Source: Caballeronia glathei
GTDB taxonomy: Bacteria; Pseudomonadota; Gammaproteobacteria; Burkholderiales; Burkholderiaceae
DNA: 64,000 bases
Direction: 5' to 3'
NCBI RefSeq assembly: GCF_000698595.1
Contig: NZ_JFHC01000001.1
Coordinates: forward strand, 62,001-126,000
Made by a program: the position numbers and the translations under genes. Below, piece after piece: positions 1 to 8,843 of this stretch (positions are counted from its first letter, which is position 1; each line of letters begins with the position of its first letter). Below the pieces are notes generated by a model. The model made no database searches, had not been told where the DNA came from, and worked only from the letters and a program-made list of their open reading frames with translations.

Positions 1-1
1 C

Positions 2-595
2 TACGCGGTCGGCTGCACGTACAAGTATCTGAACGGCGGCCCCGGCTCGCCAGCGTTCGTCTGGGTGCCGAAGCGCCATCAGAACGCGTTTTCGCAGCCG
101 CTTTCCGGCTGGTGGGGACACAAGAAGCCCTTCGACATGAACCCGGCCTACCAGCCGGACGAAGGCATCGGGCGATTCCTGTGCGGCACGCAGCCGGTCG
201 TTTCGATGGCGCTCGTCGAATGCGGGCTCGACGTTTTCCTGCAAACCGACATGGCGGCGCTCAGGCGCAAGTCGCTCGCGCTCTCCGACCTTTTCATCAA
301 GCTCGTTGAAACGCGCTGCGGCAAGTTCCCGCTGCAGCTCGTGACGCCGCGCGAGCACGCGCAGCGCGGCTCGCAGGCGAGTTTCGCCCATCCGAACGGC
401 TACGAAGTGATGCAGGCGCTGATCGCGCGCGGCGTGATCGGCGATTATCGCGAGCCGCACGTGCTGCGCTTCGGCTTCACACCGCTCTATACGCGTTTCG
501 CCGATGTGTGGGACGCCGTGGAAATCCTGCGCGACGTGCTGGAAAGCGAAGCGTGGCGTGCGCCCGAATTCGCCGAGCGCGGTGCCGTAACCTGA
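2..595 (+). CDS. kynU: Kynureninase, C-terminal part (5' end outside window)
   Basis: PLP-dependent hydrolase that cleaves L-kynurenine to anthranilate and L-alanine in tryptophan catabolism. The gene enters from the left edge, and about 197 codons are visible in frame 2 up to TGA at 593-595. The first visible residues contain YKYLNGGPG, the family motif whose lysine forms the internal aldimine with PLP. The rest matches the C-terminal small domain, including a conserved LRFGFTPLY segment. kynA begins 11 nt downstream, so the two are very likely one transcription unit. The identification is firm; the start and upstream context cannot be seen. Confidence 0.95.
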   Translation, partial: YAVGCTYKYLNGGPGSPAFVWVPKRHQNAFSQPLSGWWGHKKPFDMNPAYQPDEGIGRFLCGTQPVVSMALVECGLDVFLQTDMAALRRKSLALSDLFIKLVETRCGKFPLQLVTPREHAQRGSQASFAHPNGYEVMQALIARGVIGDYREPHVLRFGFTPLYTRFADVWDAVEILRDVLESEAWRAPEFAERGAVT

Positions 596-606
596 GAGAC
601 AACGAC

Positions 607-1524
607 ATGACAAGAACCACTTCCGGCTGCCCGATGGGGTACGCAGCCACCGCAGGATCGCCCAAGGACGAAAGCGGGAACAAGCCCCCTGCCGAGCAGG
701 GCAAGGAAGGCTGGCACGACGCACAGCTCGATTTCTCGGAATCGATGAGCTACGGCGATTATTTGTCGCTCGACTCGATCCTGTCGGCGCAGCATCCGCT
801 TTCGCCCGACCACAACGAGATGCTCTTCATCGTCCAGCATCAGACAAGCGAACTCTGGATGAAGCTCGCCCTCTACGAACTGCGCGCGGCGCTCGCGGCC
901 GTGCATCGCGACGACCTGCAGCCCGCGTTCAAGATGCTCGCGCGGGTGTCACGGATTTTCGAGCAGCTGGTGCAGGCGTGGAACGTCCTCTCGACGATGA
1001 CGCCGTCCGAATACACGGCAATGCGCCCCTATCTGGGGGCATCGTCGGGCTTCCAGTCGCATCAGTACCGGCAGATCGAATTCGTGCTCGGCAACAAGAA
1101 CGAGCAGATGCTCAAGCCTTACGCACACCGGCCGGCGATTCTCGCCGAAGTGCAGGCGACACTCGAAGCGCCCTCGTTCTACGACGAGGTGATCCGCCTG
1201 CTGGCGAAGCGCGGCTTTCCGATCGCGCCCGCGCGCCTGAACCGCGACTGGACGCAGCCGACGGAGCACGATCCCTCGGTGGAGGCGGCGTGGCTCACGG
1301 TGTATCGCGAGCCGTCGAAGCACTGGGAGCTTTACGAGATGGCGGAGGAACTCGTCGATCTGGAAGACGCATTTCGTCAGTGGCGGTTTCGCCATGTGAC
1401 GACCGTCGAGCGGATCATCGGCTTCAAGCAGGGAACCGGCGGGACGAACGGCGCGCCGTATCTGCGCAAGATGCTCGATGTCGTGCTCTTCCCCGAGCTT
1501 TGGCACGTGCGCACGGTGCTGTGA
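607..1524 (+). CDS. kynA: Tryptophan 2,3-dioxygenase
   Basis: Haem dioxygenase that opens the indole ring of L-tryptophan to N-formylkynurenine, the first step of the kynurenine pathway. The 305-residue product has the [13 protein letters not shown] block (about residues 74-86) carrying the active-site histidine, the [13 protein letters not shown] block, and the C-terminal [11 protein letters not shown] substrate-binding loop (about 276-286). The open frame extends further upstream, but ATG 607 lies 11 nt after kynU and gives the usual family length. An ATG at 634 is a possible alternative. It is cytosolic and functionally linked to kynU. Confidence 0.96.
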   Translation: MTRTTSGCPMGYAATAGSPKDESGNKPPAEQGKEGWHDAQLDFSESMSYGDYLSLDSILSAQHPLSPDHNEMLFIVQHQTSELWMKLALYELRAALAAVHRDDLQPAFKMLARVSRIFEQLVQAWNVLSTMTPSEYTAMRPYLGASSGFQSHQYRQIEFVLGNKNEQMLKPYAHRPAILAEVQATLEAPSFYDEVIRLLAKRGFPIAPARLNRDWTQPTEHDPSVEAAWLTVYREPSKHWELYEMAEELVDLEDAFRQWRFRHVTTVERIIGFKQGTGGTNGAPYLRKMLDVVLFPELWHVRTVL

Positions 1525-1543
1525 GCAACAGGCGCGGCGCGCG

Positions 1544-2341
1544 CTACGCGAGCCGCGCCGCCAGCGCCCTCAGCTTCGGCCCGATCACCTGACGAAAGAA
1601 ATCCTCCCCCATCGACGACGCCGGCCCGCTGCTGCTCAGCACGAGCCACCGCCCGTTGCGGACATCCCGGAACGGCGCGGCGATCGCGTTGACGTCGTCG
1701 TGCCAGTCGCGAAACGAATAGCAGCAGCCGTCGCGGGCAAAATCCTTCACCGCCTCCCCGGCCGCCCTCACCAGCGCGGGGGCGTCTTCTCCGGCCGCTT
1801 CGGCCAATTTCGCCAGTTCCGCCAGGAGCGCTGCGCGCGCCGCCGGCTCCTGAACCGCGAGGTACGCGCGGCCCATCGAACTCGTCAGCATCGACAGGCG
1901 CGATCCGGGCGCGAGGCCGAGCGTCAGCGCCGTCTCGCTGCGGATGGTTTCCAGATAGATCATGTCGAACCCGTCGCGGCAGCCGAGCGACACCGCCGCC
2001 CCGATCTCGCGCGCGAGTTCGCGCATGTGCGGCCGCGCAAGCTCCAGCGTGTCGGCACCCGCCAGCAGCGCGAATCCGAGCGACAGCACGCCGGTATCGA
2101 GCGCGTACTTGCCCGCGGCTTCGTCGAAGCGCAGGTAGCCGAGCGTGGTGAGCGTGTAGGCGAGGCGGTTGACCGTCGCCTTCGGCAGGCCGGTGCGCTC
2201 GACGAAATCGCGGTTGCCGAGCAGAACCTCGCCCGGCCGGAACGCGCGCAAAAGCTCCAGCCCGCGCGCCAGCGCGACGACGAACTTGCGCTCGTCGAGC
2301 CCCTCCGACGATGCGAAATTACGGATGGAAGTCGTCGACAT
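1544..2341 (-). CDS. IclR-family transcriptional regulator
   Basis: 265-residue regulator with an N-terminal winged helix-turn-helix (about residues 22-85, with [19 protein letters not shown] as the recognition region) and a C-terminal IclR effector-binding domain (about 95-260). It is divergent from the glutaryl-CoA dehydrogenase gene, with 120 nt between the two start codons. A 17-nt near-perfect palindrome sits in that gap. The arrangement suggests that it controls gcdH and its own gene in response to a tryptophan/lysine degradation intermediate. The effector is not deducible from sequence. Confidence 0.9.
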   Translation of the reverse strand: MSTTSIRNFASSEGLDERKFVVALARGLELLRAFRPGEVLLGNRDFVERTGLPKATVNRLAYTLTTLGYLRFDEAAGKYALDTGVLSLGFALLAGADTLELARPHMRELAREIGAAVSLGCRDGFDMIYLETIRSETALTLGLAPGSRLSMLTSSMGRAYLAVQEPAARAALLAELAKLAEAAGEDAPALVRAAGEAVKDFARDGCCYSFRDWHDDVNAIAAPFRDVRNGRWLVLSSSGPASSMGEDFFRQVIGPKLRALAARLA

Positions 2342-2376
2342 CGAGTGCTACACTCCACGTTGATTTGCAAAACATT

Positions 2377-2393
2377 GTTCTGCATAGCGGAAC
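2377..2393. promoter_or_regulatory. Probable IclR-type operator palindrome
   Basis: GTTCTGCATAGCGGAAC is an inverted repeat (7-bp arms around ATA, one G-U type mismatch) lying in the divergent intergenic region between the IclR regulator and gcdH. Short palindromes of the form GTTCnGn-n-nCnGAAC are typical of IclR-family operators. It begins 36 nt before the regulator start and ends 68 nt before the gcdH start, so one site could serve both promoters. Assignment to this regulator is inference from position. Confidence 0.6.
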
Positions 2394-2461
2394 TGAAGTC
2401 AAGCAGAGTTGCGCCGATCGTCTGGAAAGCGGCGCTTGTCGATGAAATCAGGAGAAAGCAC

Positions 2462-3652
2462 ATGGCCGACGCCGCCCGATTCAACTGGGAAGATCCGCTG
2501 CTGCTCGACCAGCAGTTGACCGACGAAGAACGCATGATCCGCGACGCTGCCCGCGCTTACGCGCAGGACAAGCTCGCGCCGCGCGTGCTCGCCGCCTTCC
2601 GCGAGGAAAAGACCGATCCGGCGATCTTCCGCGAAATGGGCGAACTCGGGCTGCTCGGCCCGACGATCCCCGAGCAGTACGGCGGACCCGGTCTCAACTA
2701 CGTGAGCTACGGCCTGATCGCGCGCGAGGTGGAGCGGGTGGATTCGGGATACCGCTCGATGATGTCGGTGCAGTCGTCGCTCGTGATGGTGCCGATCAAC
2801 GCCTTCGGCACCGACGCGCAGAAGGAAAAATATCTGCCAAAGCTCGCGACGGGCGAATGGATCGGCTGCTTCGGCCTGACCGAGCCGAACGCCGGCTCCG
2901 ACCCGGCCAGCATGACCACGCGCGCGAAGAAGGTGAACGGCGGCTATTCGCTGTCGGGATCGAAGATGTGGATCTCGAATTCGCCGATCGCGGACGTGTT
3001 CGTCGTCTGGGCGAAGCTCGAAGAGGATGGCCGCGACGACATCCGCGGCTTCATTCTGGAGAAGGGCTGGAAGGGGCTGTCGGCGCCCGCGATTCACGGC
3101 AAGGTCGGCTTGCGTGCGTCGATCACCGGCGAAATCGTGATGGACGAAGTGTTCGTGCCCGAAGACAACCTGATGCCGAACGTGCGCGGCCTGAAAGGCC
3201 CGTTCACGTGCCTCAACTCGGCGCGCTACGGCATCGCGTGGGGCGCGCTCGGCGCGGCCGAGGCGTGCTGGCACACGGCTCGCCAGTACACGCTCGATCG
3301 CAAGCAGTTCGGCCGGCCGCTCGCCGCCAACCAGCTGGTTCAGAAGAAACTCGCCGACATGCAGACCGAAATCACGCTCGGCCTGCAGGGCGTGCTGAGG
3401 CTCGGCCGCATGAAGGACGAAGGTACGGCGGCCGTCGAGATCACCTCGATCATGAAGCGCAATTCGTGCGGCAAGGCGCTCGATATCGCCCGGCTCGCCC
3501 GCGACATGCTGGGCGGCAACGGCATTTCCGACGAATTCGGCGTCGCACGGCATCTGGTGAATCTGGAAGTGGTGAATACGTACGAAGGCACGCACGACAT
3601 TCATGCGCTGATTCTGGGCCGCGCGCAGACCGGTATTCAGGCGTTTTTCTGA
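2462..3652 (+). CDS. gcdH: Glutaryl-CoA dehydrogenase
   Basis: FAD-dependent acyl-CoA dehydrogenase converting glutaryl-CoA to crotonyl-CoA, the convergence point of lysine, hydroxylysine and tryptophan degradation. The 396-residue protein has the acyl-CoA dehydrogenase fold. It carries the [17 protein letters not shown] segment (the Arg/Ser pair typical of glutaryl-CoA enzymes), a [14 protein letters not shown] flavin loop, and the catalytic glutamate in [17 protein letters not shown] (about residue 375). ATG 2462 is preceded by AGGAGA at proper spacing. The long upstream extension of the open frame runs antisense to the IclR gene and was rejected. Confidence 0.96.
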   Translation: MADAARFNWEDPLLLDQQLTDEERMIRDAARAYAQDKLAPRVLAAFREEKTDPAIFREMGELGLLGPTIPEQYGGPGLNYVSYGLIAREVERVDSGYRSMMSVQSSLVMVPINAFGTDAQKEKYLPKLATGEWIGCFGLTEPNAGSDPASMTTRAKKVNGGYSLSGSKMWISNSPIADVFVVWAKLEEDGRDDIRGFILEKGWKGLSAPAIHGKVGLRASITGEIVMDEVFVPEDNLMPNVRGLKGPFTCLNSARYGIAWGALGAAEACWHTARQYTLDRKQFGRPLAANQLVQKKLADMQTEITLGLQGVLRLGRMKDEGTAAVEITSIMKRNSCGKALDIARLARDMLGGNGISDEFGVARHLVNLEVVNTYEGTHDIHALILGRAQTGIQAFF

Positions 3653-3671
3653 CCGTCTCGGCGTCCTCTCG

Positions 3672-3704
3672 AAAAAGCCAACGCGTTGTTTGCGTTGGCT
3701 TTTT
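3672..3704 (+). terminator. Intrinsic terminator after gcdH
   Basis: Perfect 13-bp inverted repeat AAAAAGCCAACGC / GCGTTGGCTTTTT with a 7-nt loop, 19 nt after the gcdH stop. The A/T flanks allow termination from either side. Confidence 0.9.
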
Positions 3705-3972
3705 CTTTGGGCGGCAGGTTTGCGCGCCGGTGAGCGGCGGCGCTCGTGCTCCGATCATTCCCGCGTCCCGGTTGTAATTTTTCGGACACGCACCTGAAAC
3801 TTTTACGGGCCAGATCGTCTCCATTCTCAACGTGTGCACGCCGGAACCCCCACACCGGCGACGCAGCGGGAACAAAACGTGCGCACCGAGCCTTTCGAAG
3901 GCGTCCATGGGCGCTCGTCAGCGACCGCATCTTTGGTTACGATTCGCGTAGCCTTACCGATTGGAGTCATCA

Positions 3973-4275
3973 ATGTCAGAAATCAACAAGGAGCGATTCA
4001 TGTCGGATATCAAAACCGTTCTCTCCGATGCGGAAGACCTGCTGAAGCAGGCCGCCAGCGCCACCGGCGAGCGTGCATCCGAGCTGCGCGAGACCGCTCT
4101 GACCCGGTTGAAGCAAGCGAAGGAAAAAGCCGCGGACGCACAGGTGGTGGTCGTGGAAAGGGGCAAGAAAGCAGCGCGCGCAACCGACGACTACGTGCAC
4201 GAACATCCGTGGGCGTCGATCGGCATCGCGGCGGGCGTCGGCGTGCTGATCGGCTTGCTGATCAACCGCCGCTGA
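3973..4275 (+). CDS. DUF883/ElaB-YqjD-like inner-membrane protein
   Basis: 100-residue protein with a charged, amphipathic, largely helical N-terminal region (about residues 1-78) and a C-terminal hydrophobic, glycine-rich helix (IGIAAGVGVLIGLLI) ending in NRR. This is the DUF883/ElaB/YqjD layout. E. coli members are tail-anchored and ribosome-associated in stationary phase. Two starts are credible: ATG 3973 (GGAG at 3963-3966) and ATG 4000 (AAGGAG at 3988-3993); the longer one is given. It is followed by a YqjE-like gene, as in the yqjDE pair. Confidence 0.85.
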   Translation: MSEINKERFMSDIKTVLSDAEDLLKQAASATGERASELRETALTRLKQAKEKAADAQVVVVERGKKAARATDDYVHEHPWASIGIAAGVGVLIGLLINRR

Positions 4276-4350
4276 CAAGGCCCGCAGTGGCCCGCTGATT
4301 GCTGGAGCCGTTATCAGACGCTGTTGTCACCAGTTGCTGCCAACGGCTCC

Positions 4351-4381
4351 GGACGGCGAGCGCGTGACGCGCTCGCCGTCC
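4351..4381. repeat. Perfect 14-bp hairpin between the yqjD- and yqjE-like genes
   Basis: GGACGGCGAGCGCG and its exact reverse complement are separated by only TGA. It is very GC-rich, has no U-tract and lies in a 202-nt non-coding gap. It may be a processing or mRNA-stabilising structure or a weak terminator; the role is unknown. Confidence 0.7.
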
Positions 4382-4477
4382 GAATCGTTCACGCCGGCCG
4401 GCTCCGCTCTCGGACCGGCTGGAACCATGCAGCGCCACCGCCACCCAACGCCACCAACGCGCTCCCGAGCCCAAGCC

Positions 4478-4858
4478 ATGACGACTGAACGGCAATCGCA
4501 GCAATCGCCCCCCGGACCGTTGCGCCGAATCCTGAGCTCCGCCTTCTCGATCTTCGAGACGCGGCTGGAGCTGATCGGCATCGAGTTGCAGGAAGAGAAG
4601 GACCGCCTGATCGCGGTGCTGTTCCTGGGTCTCGCGGCCATGATGCTGTCGATGATGGCGCTCATCACGCTGACGGTTCTGATCGCCATATTTTTCTGGG
4701 ATACGTACCGCTGGCAGTCGCTCGCGGGAATTACCGTCGCCTATGCGCTGGTCGCGGCCTTTTGCGGATTGCGCGCGCGCAGCGGCCTGCGCGATGCGCC
4801 GAACATGTTCGACGAGACGCTCTCCGAGTTTCGCAAGGATCGCAATACGTTTCGCTAA
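4478..4858 (+). CDS. Phage-holin-superfamily-III / YqjE-like membrane protein
   Basis: 126-residue protein. An amphipathic N-terminal segment (SAFSIFETRLELIGIELQEE) is followed by two hydrophobic helices (about residues 46-70 and 80-100). This matches the YqjE 'phage holin family' of small inner-membrane proteins. Despite the family name these are chromosomal housekeeping or stress proteins, not lysis holins. ATG 4478 is chosen because the frame upstream runs through the hairpin and lacks protein-like character. It lies between DUF883- and DUF3318-type genes. Confidence 0.8.
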   Translation: MTTERQSQQSPPGPLRRILSSAFSIFETRLELIGIELQEEKDRLIAVLFLGLAAMMLSMMALITLTVLIAIFFWDTYRWQSLAGITVAYALVAAFCGLRARSGLRDAPNMFDETLSEFRKDRNTFR

Positions 4859-4976
4859 GCATTTCCCTGCACGTTTCGCCGAGTTTCCCGGGTAAGGGCC
4901 GAGGGCCGAGCCGGGAAACTGCGCCGGGAAGCCGCCCTTCCCTCACCACCGCCGACATCCAACGAGTCGCCCGACC

Positions 4977-5474
4977 ATGAGCCAAAACGACGACACCTTC
5001 AAGGCACAGAAGCGAACGCAGGCCCACAAGCTCAGCACGCCGCACATGCGCGCCCTGAGGAAGGAACTGCTGATCGCGCGTGCGGACGTCGAGCGCATGG
5101 AACTCGCGCAGGCGAGCGCCGATCTGCGTCACTCCGTCAAGAATTTCAGCGTTCTCAAGTTTCTCGTGCCCGGCCGCTCGGGCAAGGGCTGGGGCAAACG
5201 CGCGGCGGCTGGCAGCGGCATTGGCGGCATGTTGAGCGGACTGCTCGGCGGCGGCAACCTCACCGGCCTGCTCAAGCAGTATCCGGTACTGAGTTCGCTT
5301 GCTTCCCTCATCCTCACAAAACCGGTACGCACGAAGCTCCTGCGCAGCACCAAGCCGGTGCTCAAATGGGGCGGTCTCGGGCTGCTCGCCTGGGAAGCCT
5401 ATCGCGTCTGGAAACAGATGAAGGCGACATCTACCGAAACGTCGTCGGACGCCGTCGATCCGACCGTTTTCTGA
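4977..5474 (+). CDS. Hypothetical protein, DUF3318-like
   Basis: 165-residue protein with a charged N-terminal helix (about 1-55), a glycine-rich stretch (SGIGGMLSGLLGGGNL, about 79-95) and a C-terminal region with a short hydrophobic helix (GGLGLLAWEAYRVWK). It resembles the DUF3318 proteins often found beside yqjD/yqjE in Burkholderia, but that is family memory rather than a search. It is co-directional with the two preceding genes and probably works with them at the inner membrane. The specific function is unknown. It ends 22 nt from the convergent pilin gene. Confidence 0.65.
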   Translation: MSQNDDTFKAQKRTQAHKLSTPHMRALRKELLIARADVERMELAQASADLRHSVKNFSVLKFLVPGRSGKGWGKRAAAGSGIGGMLSGLLGGGNLTGLLKQYPVLSSLASLILTKPVRTKLLRSTKPVLKWGGLGLLAWEAYRVWKQMKATSTETSSDAVDPTVF

Positions 5475-5496
5475 GCGCTTCATCGGTAGCTGCGCT

Positions 5497-5964
5497 TCAT
5501 CGGCTGCTCCAGCAGGCGGCCGCCTCGCTTGCCCCGAGTTCGGCGCCGGCGCGGTTTGCGCGCGTCCCGGTCGCATCGATGATGAATATGCCGCACGCGT
5601 CGTCCTGCATCGCACCTTGCGACACGGGCTCGGCTTCGATCGCATAGCCGCCGTTCGTCGCGGATTCCGCCCGAAGACGCAGCCGATAGACGGCCGTGCC
5701 GCTGCCCGGCGCCTGGTCGACGCCCGACGGCAGCGCCGCCGGTGCGCCGCCTCCCGCCGTCTCGCCAATCCGCGCAGACTCGACGAACTGCGCCGCGCGA
5801 TACAGCGCCGCAGCCGCTTCCATCCGATGCGCCTTCGCCGCATGCGAGCGATAGGCGGGAATCGCGAACGTCGCGATGATCGCCGCGACGCCGAGCGCGA
5901 TCATCAATTCGAGCAGCGTGAAGCCGTGCACGAAGCCCTTCTTGCGCGTACCCCATCCAGTCAT
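5497..5964 (-). CDS. Type IV prepilin-like protein (PilE-type minor pilin)
   Basis: 155-residue prepilin. The leader ends in HG, followed by FTLLELMIALG with Glu at +5, the prepilin peptidase/methylation motif, then a hydrophobic alpha-1 helix. Two cysteines near the C-terminus (in DACG and AACW) could form the pilin D-loop. It is the last gene of the five-gene pilin operon. ATG 5964 is preferred over ATG 5970 because AAGGGG lies 6 nt before the former but directly abuts the latter. Probable role: minor subunit of a type IV pilus or pseudopilus. Confidence 0.85.
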   Translation of the reverse strand: MTGWGTRKKGFVHGFTLLELMIALGVAAIIATFAIPAYRSHAAKAHRMEAAAALYRAAQFVESARIGETAGGGAPAALPSGVDQAPGSGTAVYRLRLRAESATNGGYAIEAEPVSQGAMQDDACGIFIIDATGTRANRAGAELGASEAAACWSSR

Positions 5965-5975
5965 GGCCATCCCCT

Positions 5976-6479
5976 TCAAAACGGTCGCGCGACGACGCGC
6001 CGCCAGCGGCGCGTGACGGCGATCCCCGTGATTTCCACTTGCATCTGCAGCCACGCCTCGGCACCGGGCGTCGAGCCGAAGCCGCGCGCCGTCAGCAGGT
6101 ACGCGCGTGCATCGCCTTGCGCGGACCGGGACCACGCTTCGATCAGACATTGCGGCGGCCGGGCGGCGTTCGGCCAGACGGCGAAAGGCGTGATGGCGGC
6201 CGCGCCCGGTCCCTCGAAGGAGGCCTTGAGGCGCCATCGGCCCGGCTCGTCCGTCGACACGCGTTCGCCGGGCTGGGCGGAATCGATCGCGATCCGGCTG
6301 CAGCGGATGAGCGCGCTGTCCGCGCCGTGAAACGCCTGAATGCGCTCGCCCAGGCTCGCGGCCGTGCGGGTCACGACGATCGCCGATTCGAGCCACGCGC
6401 CGGCCGTGACGAGCATCATCGAGGAGAGCAGCAGCACGATCGGCAGGACCGTGCCGCGCGACTTCGCACCTGGTTTCAC
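5976..6479 (-). CDS. PilX-like pilus assembly protein
   Basis: 167-residue protein with a short basic N-terminus, then the hydrophobic segment RGTVLPIVLLLSSMMLVTAG, which resembles the PilX N-terminal domain (a prepilin-like helix without the classical GFTLxE site). The GTG start at 6479 is chosen because GGGAGG lies just upstream and GTGA overlaps the stop of the PilW-like gene by 4 nt, indicating translational coupling. Probable role: minor pilin priming pilus assembly. Assignment rests on operon position and the N-terminal helix. Confidence 0.75.
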   Translation of the reverse strand: MKPGAKSRGTVLPIVLLLSSMMLVTAGAWLESAIVVTRTAASLGERIQAFHGADSALIRCSRIAIDSAQPGERVSTDEPGRWRLKASFEGPGAAAITPFAVWPNAARPPQCLIEAWSRSAQGDARAYLLTARGFGSTPGAEAWLQMQVEITGIAVTRRWRRVVARPF

Positions 6480-7267
6480 CGTGCCCTCCCGTCGCCGGGA
6501 TCGTCGAAGGTGTGCGCATTTCGTATCGCCACGCGCCGCCAGAACGCCTGGCGCGCCCGCGCATCCGCCGCGACTGCAGGCAGGCCGTCGCAATCGACGA
6601 AATTCGCCCGCGGCGATGTGACGTGCACCTCGCCGCGCACGAGCACGCAGATATCGGCCGCGACGACCGAAGGCCAGTGATCACGCCCGATCGACGCCGC
6701 ATCGACGGCGGTGGCCGCGTCCTTCAGCCAAAAGCCGATGCGCAGCCGCTCGACGCCTTCCACGACCGGCTGCGCCTGCTTGCCGGCGCCTTCGCAGTAC
6801 AGCTCGGGCTCGCCGGTGGACGCACTCGCCTTCGCGTAGAACCCGTTGACGACGTAAGGGCCGGTGGCCTGTCCGAGACAGTCGGTCGGCGCGCCCGAGG
6901 CCGACGGCCACGTGGAGACGGCGTCCGCCGCGTAGCGGACGAGCACGCCGTCCGAGCGGCTCGCAAGCGATTCGCAGGCCGGTGACGCGTCCGCGCCGCT
7001 CACGCGCCCTTGCGAGCAGCCGAAGAGCGCCGGGCCGGCGTCGTCGCCCGGCGGCGCGAACGCGGCCATTTGCAACTGCTGGCCGACGAGATCGAGCGCG
7101 GCGGTAGCGGCGTCGTGCATGCGCACGATGTCGGCGGAACGCTCATGCGACGCGCGCTGCCCGCGATAGAGCGAAAGCGCCGCGACGACGACGAGCATCG
7201 CGAGCGCCATCGAAATCGTGAGTTCGAGGAGCGTGTGGCCGCGCGCGGCGGCAATCCGCGCGCTCAT
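6476..7267 (-). CDS. PilW-like minor pilin
   Basis: 263-residue prepilin-like protein. After a short leader, RGHTLLELTISMALAMLVVVAALSLYR provides the cleavage/methylation motif (G/H-TLLELT) and the N-terminal helix, followed by a large globular part with several cysteines (PACES, DCLGQ, YCEGAG, DICVL, FVDCDG). Size and order match PilW of the fimT-pilV-pilW-pilX-pilE type of minor pilin operon. Start ATG 7267 overlaps the preceding stop by 4 nt. Confidence 0.8.
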   Translation of the reverse strand: MSARIAAARGHTLLELTISMALAMLVVVAALSLYRGQRASHERSADIVRMHDAATAALDLVGQQLQMAAFAPPGDDAGPALFGCSQGRVSGADASPACESLASRSDGVLVRYAADAVSTWPSASGAPTDCLGQATGPYVVNGFYAKASASTGEPELYCEGAGKQAQPVVEGVERLRIGFWLKDAATAVDAASIGRDHWPSVVAADICVLVRGEVHVTSPRANFVDCDGLPAVAADARARQAFWRRVAIRNAHTFDDPGDGRAR

Positions 7268-7665
7268 CGTGCGAACGCCACGGCGATGCAGGCCGAATTG
7301 GCCCGCACCGGCGGTTCGGCGCATCGATCGGCGCCGTCGGCCGCGTGCCAGCTCACGACCGCGACGCGCACGCCGTCGGCCCGATCGAGCACGTCGACTT
7401 CGCCTTCGGGCAGCATCGACGCGGCTCGCGCGCGCCACTGCGATACGGCCGGCGCGCGATCCGCGTCGCGCCGGATCGCTTCCGCCACGGAATCCGCGAC
7501 TAGCGCCGCGCGCTCGCGGGCGAGCAGCGCGCGCTCGCTACGCGCGAGCCAGGTCTGCGCGGCGATCAGGCCGAGCGCGGTAATGGCGGTCAGCGACAGC
7601 GCGATCATCACTTCGAGCAGCGAATCGCCGCGCTCGCCCGCCCGGTGGCTTGCGTTCGCATTCAT
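7264..7665 (-). CDS. PilV-like minor pilin
   Basis: 133-residue prepilin-like protein starting MNANASHRAGERGDSLLEVMIALSL. The GDSLLEVMIA sequence is the PilV-type prepilin cleavage motif with the conserved glutamate. The remainder is a short globular domain with a C-terminal cysteine pair region (DRCAEPP, NSACIAV). Its start overlaps the stop of the FimT-like gene and its own stop overlaps the next start (both 4-nt ATGA overlaps), so the operon is translationally coupled. Confidence 0.8.
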   Translation of the reverse strand: MNANASHRAGERGDSLLEVMIALSLTAITALGLIAAQTWLARSERALLARERAALVADSVAEAIRRDADRAPAVSQWRARAASMLPEGEVDVLDRADGVRVAVVSWHAADGADRCAEPPVRANSACIAVAFAR

Positions 7666-8204
7666 GCGCCCGCTCCGCAGGCGCCCGCCGTCAGGCGCGG
7701 GCGTCCCCCGGCGGCAAGCCGGATGCACCGGTTCGAATGCGCGGACGCCGCGAGCCTGCTGTTGCGCGCGCTGAAATCGAAGCTGCGAAAGCCGCCGATC
7801 ACCTGCCCCGCCGGCGGCGTGAATGACAGGTCGGTCGTGGCGCCCGCGATGGCGATCGAAGGCGCGGGCGGCTGCGCGCGCAACAGCATCGGAGCGCCCT
7901 CGCGCTCGACGAATAGGGCCCAGCCACACGACCAGTCCGCCGTGCCGCCCTCGCAGGACTTACCCGGCGCGAGGCACCGGCGCGACGCGTCGATCCGGCA
8001 CAGCGTCACGCGCACGCCGCGTTTCACGGCCTCCGAGCGCGCGAGAACGAGCGTCGACATCAGCGCTCGGGCGCGGGCGTCGACCTGATCGCGCAGATGC
8101 CACGCGACGAACGACGGCGTCGCGAACGTCGCGACGATCGCCATGACGGCAAGCACGACGGACAGCTCGACAAGCGTGAAGCCAGGGGAAAATCGGCGCG
8201 TCAT
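7662..8204 (-). CDS. FimT/GspH-type pseudopilin
   Basis: 180-residue prepilin-like protein with the strong motif SPGFTLVELSVVLAVMAIVATFATPSF and a GspH/FimT-like C-terminal domain with cysteines in LCRID, RRCLAPGKSC and DWSCGW. It is the first gene of the operon. ATG 8204 is preferred over ATG 8210 because GAGGG sits 6 nt before the former and immediately abuts the latter, the same arrangement as at the pilE-like gene. FimT proteins are minor pilins; some bind DNA for uptake in competent bacteria. That role is not demonstrable here. Confidence 0.82.
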   Translation of the reverse strand: MTRRFSPGFTLVELSVVLAVMAIVATFATPSFVAWHLRDQVDARARALMSTLVLARSEAVKRGVRVTLCRIDASRRCLAPGKSCEGGTADWSCGWALFVEREGAPMLLRAQPPAPSIAIAGATTDLSFTPPAGQVIGGFRSFDFSARNSRLAASAHSNRCIRLAAGGRPRLTAGACGAGA

Positions 8205-8354
8205 CTGCATCCCTCATCGATCGAGTGAAACCAGCGCTCAATCTAGTGAGAAAGGACGGCCGCCGCCATCGGCCGAATGGCCGACTGCCGGACGCGCAAA
8301 AACCCCGACAGACTGTCGAAGCCAACACGCACAGGAGGGGAAATGAGCAAACGC

Positions 8355-8837
8355 TCAGCGCTTGCGGGAACTCGGTTTCTTTGGCGCGGCGCGCCGGAAT
8401 TCGTCGAGTACGTCTTCGAATTCGGACACGTCTTCGAAGCGCTTGTAGACGGACGCGAAACGCACGTAGGCGATCGTGTCCAGTTGGCGAAGCTCGTTCA
8501 TCACCAGTTCGCCGAGCCGCTCGCTGCGAACCTCGCGCTCGCCGCTGCCGAGCAGCTGGTATTCGATTCGCGCCACCGCAGCGTCGATCGCGTCCGCCGC
8601 CACCGGACGCTTTCTCAGCGCCAGTTGCATGCTCGCGACGATCTTCGCGCGATCGAATTCGGTGCGACTGCCATCTTTCTTGACGACCGACGGCAACGCC
8701 AGCTCGACCCGCTCGTACGTCGTGAAACGCTTGTCGCAGGCCGGGCAGCGGCGCCGCCGCCGGATCGCCGCGCCGTCCTCGGACACGCGCGAGTCGACCA
8801 CCTGCGTGTCGTCGTGCCGGCAGAAAGGGCAGCGCAT
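8355..8837 (-). CDS. nrdR: Transcriptional repressor NrdR
   Basis: 160-residue regulator of ribonucleotide reductase genes. The N-terminal zinc ribbon has C3xxC6 and C31xxC34, followed by the basic RRRRR stretch and an ATP-cone domain (about residues 49-139) that senses ATP/dATP. It starts 6 nt after glyA on the same strand; glyA-nrdR is a common order in this group. The 144-nt gap after it holds the promoter region of the pilin operon, but I cannot name a motif there. Confidence 0.96.
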   Translation of the reverse strand: MRCPFCRHDDTQVVDSRVSEDGAAIRRRRRCPACDKRFTTYERVELALPSVVKKDGSRTEFDRAKIVASMQLALRKRPVAADAIDAAVARIEYQLLGSGEREVRSERLGELVMNELRQLDTIAYVRFASVYKRFEDVSEFEDVLDEFRRAAPKKPSSRKR

Positions 8838-8843
8838 CGTCGC

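Noticed and set aside
4478..4858. Prophage lysis module
   Set aside because: The holin-superfamily match is the chromosomal YqjE family; no endolysin, spanin or phage structural genes are nearby.
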